Positions 52,622 to 61,480 of a stretch of DNA of 64,000 nt are shown piece by piece. Under the pieces are notes generated by a model. The model was not told the origin of the DNA. It did not search any database and worked only from the letters and a program-made list of their open reading frames with translations. Both the position numbers and the translations under genes were made by a program. The number at the start of each line of letters is the position of its first letter. The stretch's first letter is position 1. Source of the stretch: Cellvibrionaceae bacterium (GTDB lineage: Bacteria > Pseudomonadota > Gammaproteobacteria > Pseudomonadales > Cellvibrionaceae); contig JAGKWQ010000001.1 in the NCBI GenBank assembly GCA_021151825.1, positions 930,001 to 994,000 of the forward strand. Direction: 5' to 3'.

Positions 52622-53182
52622 TTACTGAATATCCGATTTCTTCACCGGTTTAAGCATTCGCACCAGTGTACGATCACGCATTGCAAAATGATGGAACAGC
52701 GCACCAAGTGCATGTAAAACTACTAATGCGATAATTCCCCATGCGAGATATTCGTGAACTTCACCAGCGATATCAACATTGGCGGAACTCAATTGGGTAA
52801 TCACCGGAAACTTAATGAGATTAAACATACTGGCAGCTTGGCCTTCTGCCGTAGTAATTAAATAACCACTCGCAATCACCACAAAAATAAAAACATAAAG
52901 TCCGATTTTGACCAACTTGGCGGCAATTTGTTGCACAGCTTTTGCGGGTAAATCAATGGGAGTTGGATTAATAATGCGCCACACAATACGCACTACCATA
53001 ATCAACAATACCAACAGGCCCAAACTCACATGTAACTCGGGACCTTTGTGATACCAATCATCGTAATAGGTGAGATCCACCATATAAACACCCAAGCCAA
53101 ATAAAAATAAAATCAGTAGTGCGCTGATCCAATGAATCAGAATCGAGATCAAACCGTAGCCACTGGATGAATCCTTTAACAT
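52622..53182 (-). CDS. Cytochrome b561-family protein
   Basis: Inner-membrane protein of 186 residues with four predicted helices and paired histidines for two b-type hemes: ILIHWISALLILFLF (helix 1), HVSLGLLVLLIMVVRIVWR (helix 2), FIFVVIASGYLITTAEGQ (helix 3) and EVHEYLAWGIIALVVLHALGALFHHF (helix 4). It corresponds to YceJ-type proteins. It transfers electrons between the quinone pool and a periplasmic partner. It is upstream of yceI, probably in one operon. The partner is unknown. Confidence 0.92.
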   Translation of the reverse strand: MLKDSSSGYGLISILIHWISALLILFLFGLGVYMVDLTYYDDWYHKGPELHVSLGLLVLLIMVVRIVWRIINPTPIDLPAKAVQQIAAKLVKIGLYVFIFVVIASGYLITTAEGQAASMFNLIKFPVITQLSSANVDIAGEVHEYLAWGIIALVVLHALGALFHHFAMRDRTLVRMLKPVKKSDIQ

Positions 53183-53432
53183 GCACAGCCTCTTATTTTT
53201 GTTTAGCGAGTGAAGAAGTGAAATGAAGATAGCAGCAATACTAATAAATTACAGTATCGAAAAATTTTAGCGGATCTGGCACAAAGTGCTGACTGTAATT
53301 ATGTAAAGGCAACTTTACACAAACAATTACTGCGTTTTCAAATGGTTAGGTATATGCAGCGCAATTACACTATGAAATGAGCAAGAAGATCTATCAGTTT
53401 TTTCGTTGCTTATGATTCAAATTTCGAAGGCT

Positions 53433-53843
53433 TTATTCTGTTTTTTGCGACGGTTTTAACACTGGCCGCTTTTGACCATACTCATCAATGGCAACATACA
53501 CATACTCACCCTGAGTGACCTGGCTAATTTGATGGGTGAGAAAATCCTTGATCCAGACTTCTACTTTCACGCGAATGGATGTGTTACCAATGCGTAAAGT
53601 ACTGGTGTAACAACTGATTACCGTCCCCACTGGCACTGGCCGAATAAACACCATGCTCCCCACCGCCACTGTGGTGACTCGCCCAAGAGAAACTTCGTTG
53701 GCATGGATTGCACCGGCGATATCCATTTGCGCCATTAACCAGCCACCAAAAATATCGCCGAACGGATTGGTATCCGCCGGCATAGTGATAGTTTGTAAGG
53801 TGAGATTGCCGTTCGGTGAAGTGTTGGGCGATTGCATCTTCAT
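53433..53843 (-). CDS. Acyl-CoA thioesterase (YciA-like hotdog fold)
   Basis: Hotdog-fold enzyme of 136 residues with the YciA pattern TMPADTNPFGDIFGGWLMAQMDIAGAIHA, in which the aspartate of GDIFGGW and the downstream MDIA segment are active-site parts, then VTTVAVGSMVFIRPVPVG. It hydrolyses short- to medium-chain acyl-CoA. It is monocistronic. A nearby second ATG at codon 3 is an alternative start. No unusual features. Confidence 0.93.
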   Translation of the reverse strand: MKMQSPNTSPNGNLTLQTITMPADTNPFGDIFGGWLMAQMDIAGAIHANEVSLGRVTTVAVGSMVFIRPVPVGTVISCYTSTLRIGNTSIRVKVEVWIKDFLTHQISQVTQGEYVYVAIDEYGQKRPVLKPSQKTE

Positions 53844-53900
53844 ATCCGTGCTAATTTTTGAACGTGAATTTTGAACACTGAGTATAGCTGGCTATTTAAT

Positions 53901-55412
53901 TCAGGTAGCTTGCGGTAACAAATTATGGTTATCCACAACAAACTCCTTCGCGCCGGAAATGCCATGCAAGTAGTAAAAATAGTTACTGATTTGTTCGCAG
54001 AGTTGATCAAAATCTTTGAATAACACATTTGCGGGCAAGTCACAGACTAAGCGACCTTTTTCCACGGCGGCTTCAACTTGTGCTATTCGATCCAGGTCCG
54101 CTGGATGGAAGTCCCAAAAATTGGTTTGATCGCTGTGCAAATCAACTTCGATTTGCCGAATAAAATCTACAGAAAAACGCGCGGCCAATGCAATCACTGC
54201 TGCCGGGATATTGCGCAACAATTGATCCCGCTCGTGCAACGCGTTGTAATTGATTTCCATCACCTGTTGCCATGCATAAGCATGTTTACGCAAGTTCAAT
54301 GTATTCGCGCGAAACACATGGCTGCCAACCAGCTGCGCTTCATATTTATCAGCATCAAATTCCATTTGCCTGGACATGGATTGGGTTAAACGCAAACTTA
54401 AAAAAAACAAATGCCTGAATAAAAAACGCACCGCAGCAATCATAATTTTTGCAATATACAAAGCGATCTGCACTGCAACAAAATCTGTTTTATCCATCCA
54501 GCGATCCAATCGCTCACGCCAAATATCCTGACCAAATGCGCATTCAGCAAGCCAGCGGTTGACATAATTAATCCACTGATAAGCAAACATACCCGAGCGC
54601 TGGGCAAAGTGACCAAATTCATGGGCAATAATTCCCATGAGTTGTTGCACATTAGAGCCCGCCACCAGGGAAAGGCCAATCATTAATTTTAATTTGCCGC
54701 GACTCAAACTCACCAAACCACCCGTCGATCCAGCGGCGGCATTGACTTCGGGCATGATTTCAATATATTCCGGTACCGGTACATTGGCAGCTTTCGCCAA
54801 TTTTTCTATCGCGCGATAAAACGCTGCATTCTTTTTGCGATCCAGCACAAATGGTTTGGGCATTTTTCCTTTCGGCCAGAGCGGGTACAGTAAAAATAAA
54901 ATCACAATACCGCCGACAATTGCGGGCATCACGAACGTCATCATCACGCCCCATGCGCTGCGATTCCAACCCAGATACAGCTCGCGCCCCTCGCTGAAAT
55001 ACCACCAGAGCCCCCAGCCGGTGCCTGCTAAAATTCCGAAATAAATCGCTGGTGCGATTAACGAGGCGAGCATCACCAGCAATAGAGACAGTTTATAGAC
55101 TGATGTGGTTTTTATCCGCGTGAACGGTGTGGAAAGCGCAGCATCCAATACTGCAAAAACATCTTTTTCCTGAACCGGTTCGTCAACTTGATAGGGCTGG
55201 ATATTGACTACCAAACCGGCGTTGGCAAAGCGCTCTTGATAGGCCAGTGCTTTTTGGTAATCCAGATCCTGTTTGATCAGTGTTTTTTTCTGGAGCAACA
55301 CCTGGGCTTGCAGCTCTTTCAATCCTAATGATTGCAATTGCGCAATAACCTGCTTGTGCTCGTAACCTGATACGAGCGCTGCCGCCGAAATAACCCGGTA
55401 TTTTTTAGCCAT
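53901..55412 (-). CDS. M48-family membrane metallopeptidase
   Basis: Protein of 503 residues. The N-terminal region (1-80) is soluble. Two membrane segments lie at about 107-140 and 155-180, and the catalytic zinc motif is HEFGH (264-268), with the third ligand probably the glutamate in MEFDADKYEAQ (about 350). It resembles the HtpX/Ste24 M48 family, but the first 80 residues (SGYEHKQVIAQLQSLGLKELQAQVLLQKK) are an added domain I do not recognise. It is probably involved in inner-membrane protein quality control. It follows a second M48 gene, separated by a terminator. Confidence 0.9.
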   Translation of the reverse strand: MAKKYRVISAAALVSGYEHKQVIAQLQSLGLKELQAQVLLQKKTLIKQDLDYQKALAYQERFANAGLVVNIQPYQVDEPVQEKDVFAVLDAALSTPFTRIKTTSVYKLSLLLVMLASLIAPAIYFGILAGTGWGLWWYFSEGRELYLGWNRSAWGVMMTFVMPAIVGGIVILFLLYPLWPKGKMPKPFVLDRKKNAAFYRAIEKLAKAANVPVPEYIEIMPEVNAAAGSTGGLVSLSRGKLKLMIGLSLVAGSNVQQLMGIIAHEFGHFAQRSGMFAYQWINYVNRWLAECAFGQDIWRERLDRWMDKTDFVAVQIALYIAKIMIAAVRFLFRHLFFLSLRLTQSMSRQMEFDADKYEAQLVGSHVFRANTLNLRKHAYAWQQVMEINYNALHERDQLLRNIPAAVIALAARFSVDFIRQIEVDLHSDQTNFWDFHPADLDRIAQVEAAVEKGRLVCDLPANVLFKDFDQLCEQISNYFYYLHGISGAKEFVVDNHNLLPQAT

Positions 55413-55453
55413 GATAGGAGCTCCCTATTGATATTTTTTTAATCTAAAAACAA

Positions 55454-55479
55454 CACCGCCCGAACAATGTCGGGCGGTG
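55454..55479 (-). terminator. Terminator between the two M48 genes
   Basis: A 10-bp perfect stem (CACCGCCCGA/TCGGGCGGTG) with a 6-base loop, followed on the minus strand by TTGTTTTTAG, 19 bases after the stop of the upstream M48 gene. Confidence 0.82.
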
Positions 55480-55497
55480 GATAACAACAAACAATAA

Positions 55498-56766
55498 CTA
55501 TTGAATGCGTTCCAATTTACCTTTGGCCGCTTCACCAATTTCACCACCGCCTTGCGCGGCTTGCTGGAAATATTGTGAAGCTTGCGATTTGTTGCCTTTG
55601 GCCAGAGAGATTTCGCCGAGGTAATAAGTCGCAATTTGTGTTGGCAAATAACGCTGGCTGGCGAGCAAATCTTTTTCGGCTAAATCGCGCTTACCCTCTT
55701 CATAGTAGGCGATACCGCGCAATGCATAGGGTTTGAAATATTTTGGATTCGCCTGGATCGCTTTATCAAATGCACCGACAGCGTCATCGGTTTTCTTTTG
55801 TTGCAACAGCAATTGGCCTTTCAGTTCCCAAAATAAATTTTCCTTGGGTTGCTGGGCGATAGATTGCTCCACATAACTTTGGGCATCGATATATTTTTTC
55901 TCGCCCGCCAGCTTCTGCGCTTTTTGATAATTTTCGTAGGCTTTTTTGTCTTTGTTCACTTGCGCCATTGCACGCTGGAACGCTTCTTTATTGCGCACAC
56001 CACCGGGATATTTCGCCGCTGTTGCTTTGTTTTTCTCAACGCGCTCTTGTGATGGCGGGTGGCTGGCAAACAAGCCTTCAATAAACCCGGCATTGCGGCC
56101 TTCCGATAACTTCACAAAAATTTCCTGTAGTTCGACTGCGGCTTGCGCATCGTAACCGGCCTTGGCCATGTATTTGATACCCACTTCATCGGATTGCAAT
56201 TCGTGGCCCCGACCATATTTCGCCTGCCATGCCTGCGCACCTACCGCTAACGCCCCCATTCCCAACGCACCGACTTCCGGTTTTTTCTCGGAAATAGCAA
56301 CACCGGCAATCAATACGCCTGCGCCCATCAGCACATTTTGGGTTTGTTGCTGGGCTCCGTGACGGGCAGCGGCGTGGACAATTTCGTGGCCTAGAACTGA
56401 GGCAAGCTGGGCTTCATCCTGCAAATACACCAGCAGGCCACGGTTGATTGCCAGCTTGCCACCGGGCATCGCCCAGGCATTGGGGACATCATTATTAAGG
56501 ACGACGAACTCATAGGGCAGGTCAGGACGATCACTCACTGCAGCGAGTTTTTTACCAACCGATTGCACGTAAGTGGTAAGACCGGGGTCGACCACATATT
56601 GGCCACCTTGCGATTGCTGGGCCGGGCCATAATTCTGGGCGCCGGAGGCGACTTCCTGCTCAGGCGACATTAATGAAATCTGGCTTTTGCCGGTTACCGG
56701 ATTGGTGACGCAACCCGCAACCGTCAGCAATAAACTGATACCCAGAAGACGAAACAGAATGTTCAT
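55498..56766 (-). CDS. M48-family lipoprotein metallopeptidase with TPR repeats (BepA/YfgC-like)
   Basis: Periplasmic lipoprotein of 422 residues with the lipobox TVAG-C19. The M48 domain (about 35-260) has HEIVH (127-131) and a third ligand in ELQSDEVGIKYMAKAG (about 195). TPR repeats occupy about 290-422 (DAQSYVEQSIAQQPKENLFWELKGQLLLQQKK; AVGAFDKAIQANPKYFKPYALRGIAYYEEGK). This combination matches BepA/YfgC and LoiP-type proteases that act on outer-membrane protein assembly. It is monocistronic with its own terminator. Confidence 0.93.
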   Translation of the reverse strand: MNILFRLLGISLLLTVAGCVTNPVTGKSQISLMSPEQEVASGAQNYGPAQQSQGGQYVVDPGLTTYVQSVGKKLAAVSDRPDLPYEFVVLNNDVPNAWAMPGGKLAINRGLLVYLQDEAQLASVLGHEIVHAAARHGAQQQTQNVLMGAGVLIAGVAISEKKPEVGALGMGALAVGAQAWQAKYGRGHELQSDEVGIKYMAKAGYDAQAAVELQEIFVKLSEGRNAGFIEGLFASHPPSQERVEKNKATAAKYPGGVRNKEAFQRAMAQVNKDKKAYENYQKAQKLAGEKKYIDAQSYVEQSIAQQPKENLFWELKGQLLLQQKKTDDAVGAFDKAIQANPKYFKPYALRGIAYYEEGKRDLAEKDLLASQRYLPTQIATYYLGEISLAKGNKSQASQYFQQAAQGGGEIGEAAKGKLERIQ

Positions 56767-56873
56767 AGTGAGACTCCTTATGAATGAGCTGCGTATAATG
56801 CCACAGCTTTTTTATTTAGCACCCGACCGCTTTTAACAAGCGCCTGAATGTTAACCAGTAAGTGACAGCATTG

Positions 56874-57356
56874 ATGAAATCCCTGCAAATTATTGAACTC
56901 TTCGCCGGTATCGGCGCCGACGGCAAACCTATAGTAGAACAATTACAAGTACGCGAACTGGAAGACAGCACCCTGCAACTTGTCCAATCACCCGCCTTTG
57001 CCAAAGGCTTGGCCAGTGGTGATGTTGTACGCATGCTGCCTGAAACCCGCGAATTCGATCTGGTTAAACGCAGCGGAAACCTCAGTGTCCGCGTGTTTAG
57101 CCGTGGCGATACCGGTGCATTATCTGACCAACTTACCCCCGAGCTGGAAAAACTCGGAGGTGAACTGGATCGCGAAACACCGCGCCTGTTGGTGTTCAGT
57201 ATCCATGTTAGCTGCGGCTTTGAGGCCATCGAGGAAATTCTCAACCGCTATGTCGGACACGACGGCCAAAGTGCCTGGATGTACGGCAATGTTTACGACC
57301 CCGTCGATGGTCAAACACCGCTCAACTGGTGGTTGGACATCCTGAAACCGGAATAA
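56874..57356 (+). CDS. DUF4265-like small cytoplasmic protein
   Basis: Protein of 160 residues with an N-terminal beta-rich segment (KSLQIIELFAGIGADGKPIVEQLQVRELED), ASGDVVRMLPETREFDLVKRSGNLSVRVF, and a C-terminal half ending VYDPVDGQTPLNWWLDILKPE. The pattern fits DUF4265-type proteins of unknown function. The ATG at 56874 is chosen over a GTG at 56862 (GTG ACA GCA TTG ATG); the ribosome site is poor for both. It lies 35 bases upstream of yaaA and may share its transcript. Confidence 0.78.
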   Translation: MKSLQIIELFAGIGADGKPIVEQLQVRELEDSTLQLVQSPAFAKGLASGDVVRMLPETREFDLVKRSGNLSVRVFSRGDTGALSDQLTPELEKLGGELDRETPRLLVFSIHVSCGFEAIEEILNRYVGHDGQSAWMYGNVYDPVDGQTPLNWWLDILKPE

Positions 57357-57391
57357 GCTTCCTCATTTTTTCTGTGTGATTATTACTTCCT

Positions 57392-58180
57392 ATGCTGCAT
57401 GTTATTTCTCCCGCAAAAACCCTGGATTTTGAATCGGCCCCGGCCATCGATGATCACACTCAGCCGCAATTCCTGGAGCATTCGCAAGAGCTAATCGGGC
57501 AACTGCGCGCACTCAAACCTGCCGATGTTTCCAGCTTGATGGACATCAGCGAAAAACTGGGCGAGTTAAATGCGCAACGCTTTCAGGACTGGCATTTACC
57601 CTTCTCGCCCCGCAATGCCAAACAAGCAGTACTGGCTTTCAAAGGCGATGTTTACACTGGCATGCAAGCTGAGCTGTTTAGCAAAAAAGATTTCACCTTC
57701 GCACAACAACATTTGCGCATCCTCAGCGGTTTATACGGTTTGCTGCGCCCGCTGGATTTGATCCAGCCCTACCGCCTGGAAATGGGTACCGGTTTTACCA
57801 ATAAACGCGGCAAAAATTTGTACCACTTCTGGGGAGATATCATCACTGACCAACTCAACAACGAGCTGAAAAGTCGCAAGGAAAAAGTGCTGGTGAATCT
57901 CGCCTCGACGGAATACTGGAGCTCAGTTGCACCTAAAAAACTGGATGCCGACGTGATCACGCCGGTATTTAAAGATCGCAAAAACGGCCAATACAAAATC
58001 ATCAGTTTTTTCGCTAAAAAAGCGCGCGGCATGATGAGTGCTTACATCATCCAGCAACAGCTGAAAAATGCCGAAGCAATTAAAGAGTTTGATGTTGCGG
58101 GTTATTGTTTTAATGAATCCATGTCCAACGCTGGTGAGTGGGTTTTCACGCGTGAAGAACAGGCAAGCTCATCGCCATAA
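57392..58180 (+). CDS. yaaA: Peroxide stress protein YaaA
   Basis: Cytoplasmic protein of 262 residues of the UPF0246 family. Signature elements are ISPAKTLDFESAP at the start, LLRPLDLIQPYRLEMGTGFTNKRGKNLYHFWGD and FKDRKNGQYKIISFFAKKARGMMSAYII. In Escherichia coli it limits intracellular iron during hydrogen peroxide stress. The length is normal. It follows the DUF4265 gene by 35 bases. Confidence 0.95.
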   Translation: MLHVISPAKTLDFESAPAIDDHTQPQFLEHSQELIGQLRALKPADVSSLMDISEKLGELNAQRFQDWHLPFSPRNAKQAVLAFKGDVYTGMQAELFSKKDFTFAQQHLRILSGLYGLLRPLDLIQPYRLEMGTGFTNKRGKNLYHFWGDIITDQLNNELKSRKEKVLVNLASTEYWSSVAPKKLDADVITPVFKDRKNGQYKIISFFAKKARGMMSAYIIQQQLKNAEAIKEFDVAGYCFNESMSNAGEWVFTREEQASSSP

Positions 58181-58339
58181 CCGCAGGTTTTTTGAGCAGC
58201 AAATTATATATATCCAAAAATTCAACAGCGCCCGCTGTGGCGCCTAAAACAATCTTAACCAGGGATTGCTTTACAGGGTCCTGCTCCCTAGATTGGCAGG
58301 ACAACCAAAAATACATAAACGATAAGATATCGCCACCCA

Positions 58340-58723
58340 ATGAACCTAAGCCCCGCCTACCTTGATCGCGTTATTGCCAACCTGTCGCGTGTGGCAGAAG
58401 TGTCGTATCGCCGTATTTTTAACGGGGTAGGGATTTATCATCGCGGTGTGCAATTTGCGTTGATCATTAACGATAAGCTTTATTTCCGCGCTGATGATGA
58501 CTCGCGCCCACTGTTCCTGCAGCGCGGTATGCATGCATTCCAACCCCGGGTAGCAGTGCAGGTTGAATCCAGCTTTTTCCAATTGCCGGAAGAAGTTCTT
58601 AACAACGCATCCGAATTAAAACACTGGATGCGCATCGCTGTAGAAGCCGCAAAAACCGGCGACTTCCGCGATGATGAAACCACGCTCGAAACACCTATTC
58701 GCCATCTGCGCCAACGCGCTTGA
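58340..58723 (+). CDS. TfoX N-terminal domain protein
   Basis: Protein of 127 residues containing the TfoX/Sxy N-terminal fold: LDRVIANLSRVAEVSYRRIFNGVGIYHRGVQFALIINDKLYFRADDDSRP. The C-terminal TfoX domain of the full competence regulator is absent, so this is a single-domain homologue whose role is undefined. It is preceded by a 160-base gap and followed 81 bases later by an orphan response regulator. Confidence 0.87.
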   Translation: MNLSPAYLDRVIANLSRVAEVSYRRIFNGVGIYHRGVQFALIINDKLYFRADDDSRPLFLQRGMHAFQPRVAVQVESSFFQLPEEVLNNASELKHWMRIAVEAAKTGDFRDDETTLETPIRHLRQRA

Positions 58724-58804
58724 GTAATTTTACCTGTGCGCATTGAAGCGCAAAAACACCAAAGCTGGGCTAGTCTCTATGGATTGACATTTGAGGGACA
58801 AATC

Positions 58805-59680
58805 ATGGCAATCCGCATCCTCGTGGTGGATGACGCGACCTTTATTCGCGACATGATCAAGAAACAACTGCGCGATAAAATTCCCGGTGTGGAAATTATC
58901 GATGCACCTGACGGCGCACGCGCGCTGGCGCAAATGAAAAACCAATCGGTAGACCTGATTCTGTCCGACTGGGAAATGCCCAACATGACCGGTGCTGAAT
59001 TATTAAGCACTGTGCGCGCCATGCCCAATGCAGAAAAAACTCCCTTCGTGATGATCTCTAGCCGCGGTGATAGAAACCATATCGTCAAGGCGATCGAGCT
59101 GGGCGTTTCCGATTACCTGAGCAAACCGTTTTCGGCGGAAGAGCTGTTAAAAAAAGTGTTCAAGCAACTCAAGATTGCCGGTAAAACACCGGCGCAACGG
59201 GCAAGTGGGGCAACAACCCAAGGCATCGCCTTTGCCTCAGTGGATGTACTTACCGGTGGTCGCGCCGAATCTGCCGCTGCAGCTAAACCTGCAAATCCTT
59301 TTGCCAATAACAGCGCCAGCGCCTTGCAGGGAACAAAGCCCGTTATCAAAGCTGTCGAGACAATCAAGACAGCCAAAGGTAAAGCCCAATTGCGCTTCGC
59401 CAACAATCGCACATTCAGTTGTGTTATCTGCGAAATGTCATTGCAGCTCATGAATTGCCTGATGCAACGCAGCGATGATCTGCCGGGATTATTCGAACAA
59501 GCGGTGGTGGATATAGAAACCGGGGATGGCAGCAACCTGGCACGTGTAAATGGCTATGTACACAGCATTCAAGCCGGTGAAAACCGTCCCGATACCGGCG
59601 TGGTTAAAATCGTCATTCGGTTTGTGGATAACGATGCAGAAAAATTCGAAACCCTGTCCAAATATATCGCGCAAATGTAA
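58805..59680 (+). CDS. Response regulator with a C-terminal PilZ-like domain
   Basis: Protein of 291 residues. The CheY-like receiver domain (1-122) has the acid pair VVDD (9-10), the phospho-acceptor D55 in LILSDWEMPNM and the lysine in YLSKPFS. A low-complexity linker (about 125-195, rich in Ala) precedes a C-terminal domain (about 196-291, KAQLRFANNRTFSCVICEM to VVKIVIRFVDNDAEKFETLSKYI). The end resembles a PilZ-type beta-barrel, but the RxxxR and DxSxxG c-di-GMP-binding motifs are not obvious. No histidine kinase is adjacent. The ATG at 58805 has GAGGG 8 bases upstream. An upstream frame extension is rejected. Confidence 0.85.
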   Translation: MAIRILVVDDATFIRDMIKKQLRDKIPGVEIIDAPDGARALAQMKNQSVDLILSDWEMPNMTGAELLSTVRAMPNAEKTPFVMISSRGDRNHIVKAIELGVSDYLSKPFSAEELLKKVFKQLKIAGKTPAQRASGATTQGIAFASVDVLTGGRAESAAAAKPANPFANNSASALQGTKPVIKAVETIKTAKGKAQLRFANNRTFSCVICEMSLQLMNCLMQRSDDLPGLFEQAVVDIETGDGSNLARVNGYVHSIQAGENRPDTGVVKIVIRFVDNDAEKFETLSKYIAQM

Positions 59681-59781
59681 ATCCATTCGTGGAATCCACC
59701 CTGCAATCCAATATGCGCTGGCTATACTCAAGTCCATGGTTGTTGGTTACCGGTACCCGCCGGGCATTGCAGGTTGTTTCC

Positions 59782-61038
59782 ATGGTTGTAGATTCCCGTA
59801 CTATTTCCCTTTTCGCATTGCTATTGAGCCTTGCCGTGCCACTCGCCCGGGCTGATGTCGAGCACCGGTTTTCCGGTTTTGCCACATTAGGCATGGCGCT
59901 CAACGATAGCTCCGCGGTTGTGTTCCGCAACGATGTTACCCAGGACGACGGAGCCTATGAACACAACGGTACCTGGAAAAATGATTCGCGGCTCGGCGTG
60001 CAATGGCAGGGGCGCTGGTCACCGCAGTGGGAAACCACCGTACAGTTGGTTGCTAAAGACCGGTTTGATAATACCTTCGCCAATTCCGTTGAATGGGCCT
60101 TTGTACGCTATCGCCCGGTCGATGGCCTGGATTTACGCCTCGGCCGTTTAGGTGCTGATGCGTTCATGCTCTCGGACTATCGCCAGGTGGGTTACACATT
60201 GCCCTGGGTGCGCCCGCCGCAAGATCTTTACGGCATCACCTCGCTCTACAATTTCGACGGTTTTGACCTCACCAAACGCATCGCCCTGGGCGATGCCATG
60301 CTCAACCTCAAAACGTTTTATGGCAACTCCAGCGAAAAATATCCCACCGGTTTTAACAACGGCCAATTCACCACCTTTGATTTTGATTTATTCGGCCTCA
60401 GCAGCACTCTGGAATGGAACGAATGGAAATTGCGCTACAGCTATGTGCGAGTGGAAGTGAACAGTGACTTGACCAAACCATTGCGCAATGTGTGGGCACA
60501 GGTTGCGCCTGTGTGGCCAGCGGTCAATGATTTGATCAGTGAATTGGAAACCCGGGGCAAACAATTTCGCTATCACCAGATTGGCCTTAACTACGACAAC
60601 AATGATTGGTGGTTTCAAAGCGAATATGTCCGTATTAATTCCGATTTGATGCTGGTCGTAAATGGTGAAAACGCTTACGCCAGCCTCGGCAAACGCTTCG
60701 GTCCGCTCAATCTTTTTACGCTGGCTGGTTATGCAACACCAAAAGATCCCGAACTGAAAATTGCGATTCCAGCAGGCCTGCCTGAACCCGTTGGCTCGCA
60801 GCTGCATTATCTGGCACAGGCAACTGAAACCCGCCTCAATGGTGTACGAATTAAACAGCACAGTTATGGGGTCGGCGCGCGCTGGGATTTCTCACCCAAA
60901 ATGGCCCTGAAATTCCAAGTGGAAAAATTCCATATCGATAAATCCGGCACCAGCCTTTGGTTCTCCACCGATGGAAAACCACTGACCGGGGATGAAAAAC
61001 CCACCGTCATTAGCCTTGCCTGGGACATGCTTTTCTAA
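59782..61038 (+). CDS. Outer-membrane porin-like beta-barrel protein
   Basis: Protein of 418 residues from the ATG at 59782, with a signal peptide (SLFALLLSLAVPLARA, cut before DVEHRF). Alternating hydrophobic/polar strands run through the chain, and LRLGRLGADAFMLSDYRQVGY and SYGVGARWDFSPKMALKFQVEKF are porin-like strands. It ends in WDMLF with a C-terminal phenylalanine, the BamA recognition signal. The longer frame from a GTG at 59689 is not needed, though a signal peptide in that frame is also conceivable. It overlaps by one base the PstS-like gene and leads a three-gene operon with a GGDEF protein. Confidence 0.85.
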   Translation: MVVDSRTISLFALLLSLAVPLARADVEHRFSGFATLGMALNDSSAVVFRNDVTQDDGAYEHNGTWKNDSRLGVQWQGRWSPQWETTVQLVAKDRFDNTFANSVEWAFVRYRPVDGLDLRLGRLGADAFMLSDYRQVGYTLPWVRPPQDLYGITSLYNFDGFDLTKRIALGDAMLNLKTFYGNSSEKYPTGFNNGQFTTFDFDLFGLSSTLEWNEWKLRYSYVRVEVNSDLTKPLRNVWAQVAPVWPAVNDLISELETRGKQFRYHQIGLNYDNNDWWFQSEYVRINSDLMLVVNGENAYASLGKRFGPLNLFTLAGYATPKDPELKIAIPAGLPEPVGSQLHYLAQATETRLNGVRIKQHSYGVGARWDFSPKMALKFQVEKFHIDKSGTSLWFSTDGKPLTGDEKPTVISLAWDMLF

Positions 61039-61466
61039 TGCGCACATTAATGATGCTCATCATTGCGCTGATCATCAGCGGCCCGCTCCAGGCAGACATA
61101 CTGGTGATCGTCAACGCGCAAAATCCGGTAGCAACATTGGAAAAAAAACAAGTGGTGGATTTATTTATGGGCCGTGTTTCCGCATTTCCCGGCGGTGCTC
61201 CAGCACAAACACTGGACTTAAAAACCGGCACCCCATTGCGCGCCGATTTTTACAAACGACTCACCGGCAAAAGTGAAGCACAGGTGGATGCCTATTGGGC
61301 CACATTGGTGTTTGCCGGACGTATGTCGCCGCCCAAACAATTTATCGATGATCTCGCACTGATTGGCGAAGTCACTAAAAACAAAATGGCCATTGCTTAT
61401 GTCTCCCGCCAAGTGCTACCCGGCGGAGTCAAGGTTGTTATTGAGCTACCACAAACGGCTCAATAA
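61038..61466 (+). CDS. Small PstS-like periplasmic binding protein
   Basis: Exported protein of 142 residues with a signal peptide (about 1-19, ending LQA). The remainder is the truncated phosphate-binding-protein-like domain: VIVNAQNPVATLEKKQVVDLFMGRVSAFPGGAPAQTLDL and GKSEAQVDAYWATLVFAGRMSPPKQFIDD. It is too short to be a complete two-lobe ABC transport receptor, and no ABC permease is nearby. It may be a periplasmic ligand sensor for the diguanylate cyclase encoded 14 bases downstream. The start overlaps the porin stop (TAATG). Confidence 0.87.
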   Translation: MRTLMMLIIALIISGPLQADILVIVNAQNPVATLEKKQVVDLFMGRVSAFPGGAPAQTLDLKTGTPLRADFYKRLTGKSEAQVDAYWATLVFAGRMSPPKQFIDDLALIGEVTKNKMAIAYVSRQVLPGGVKVVIELPQTAQ

Positions 61467-61480
61467 ATTTTCTCTTTCAC

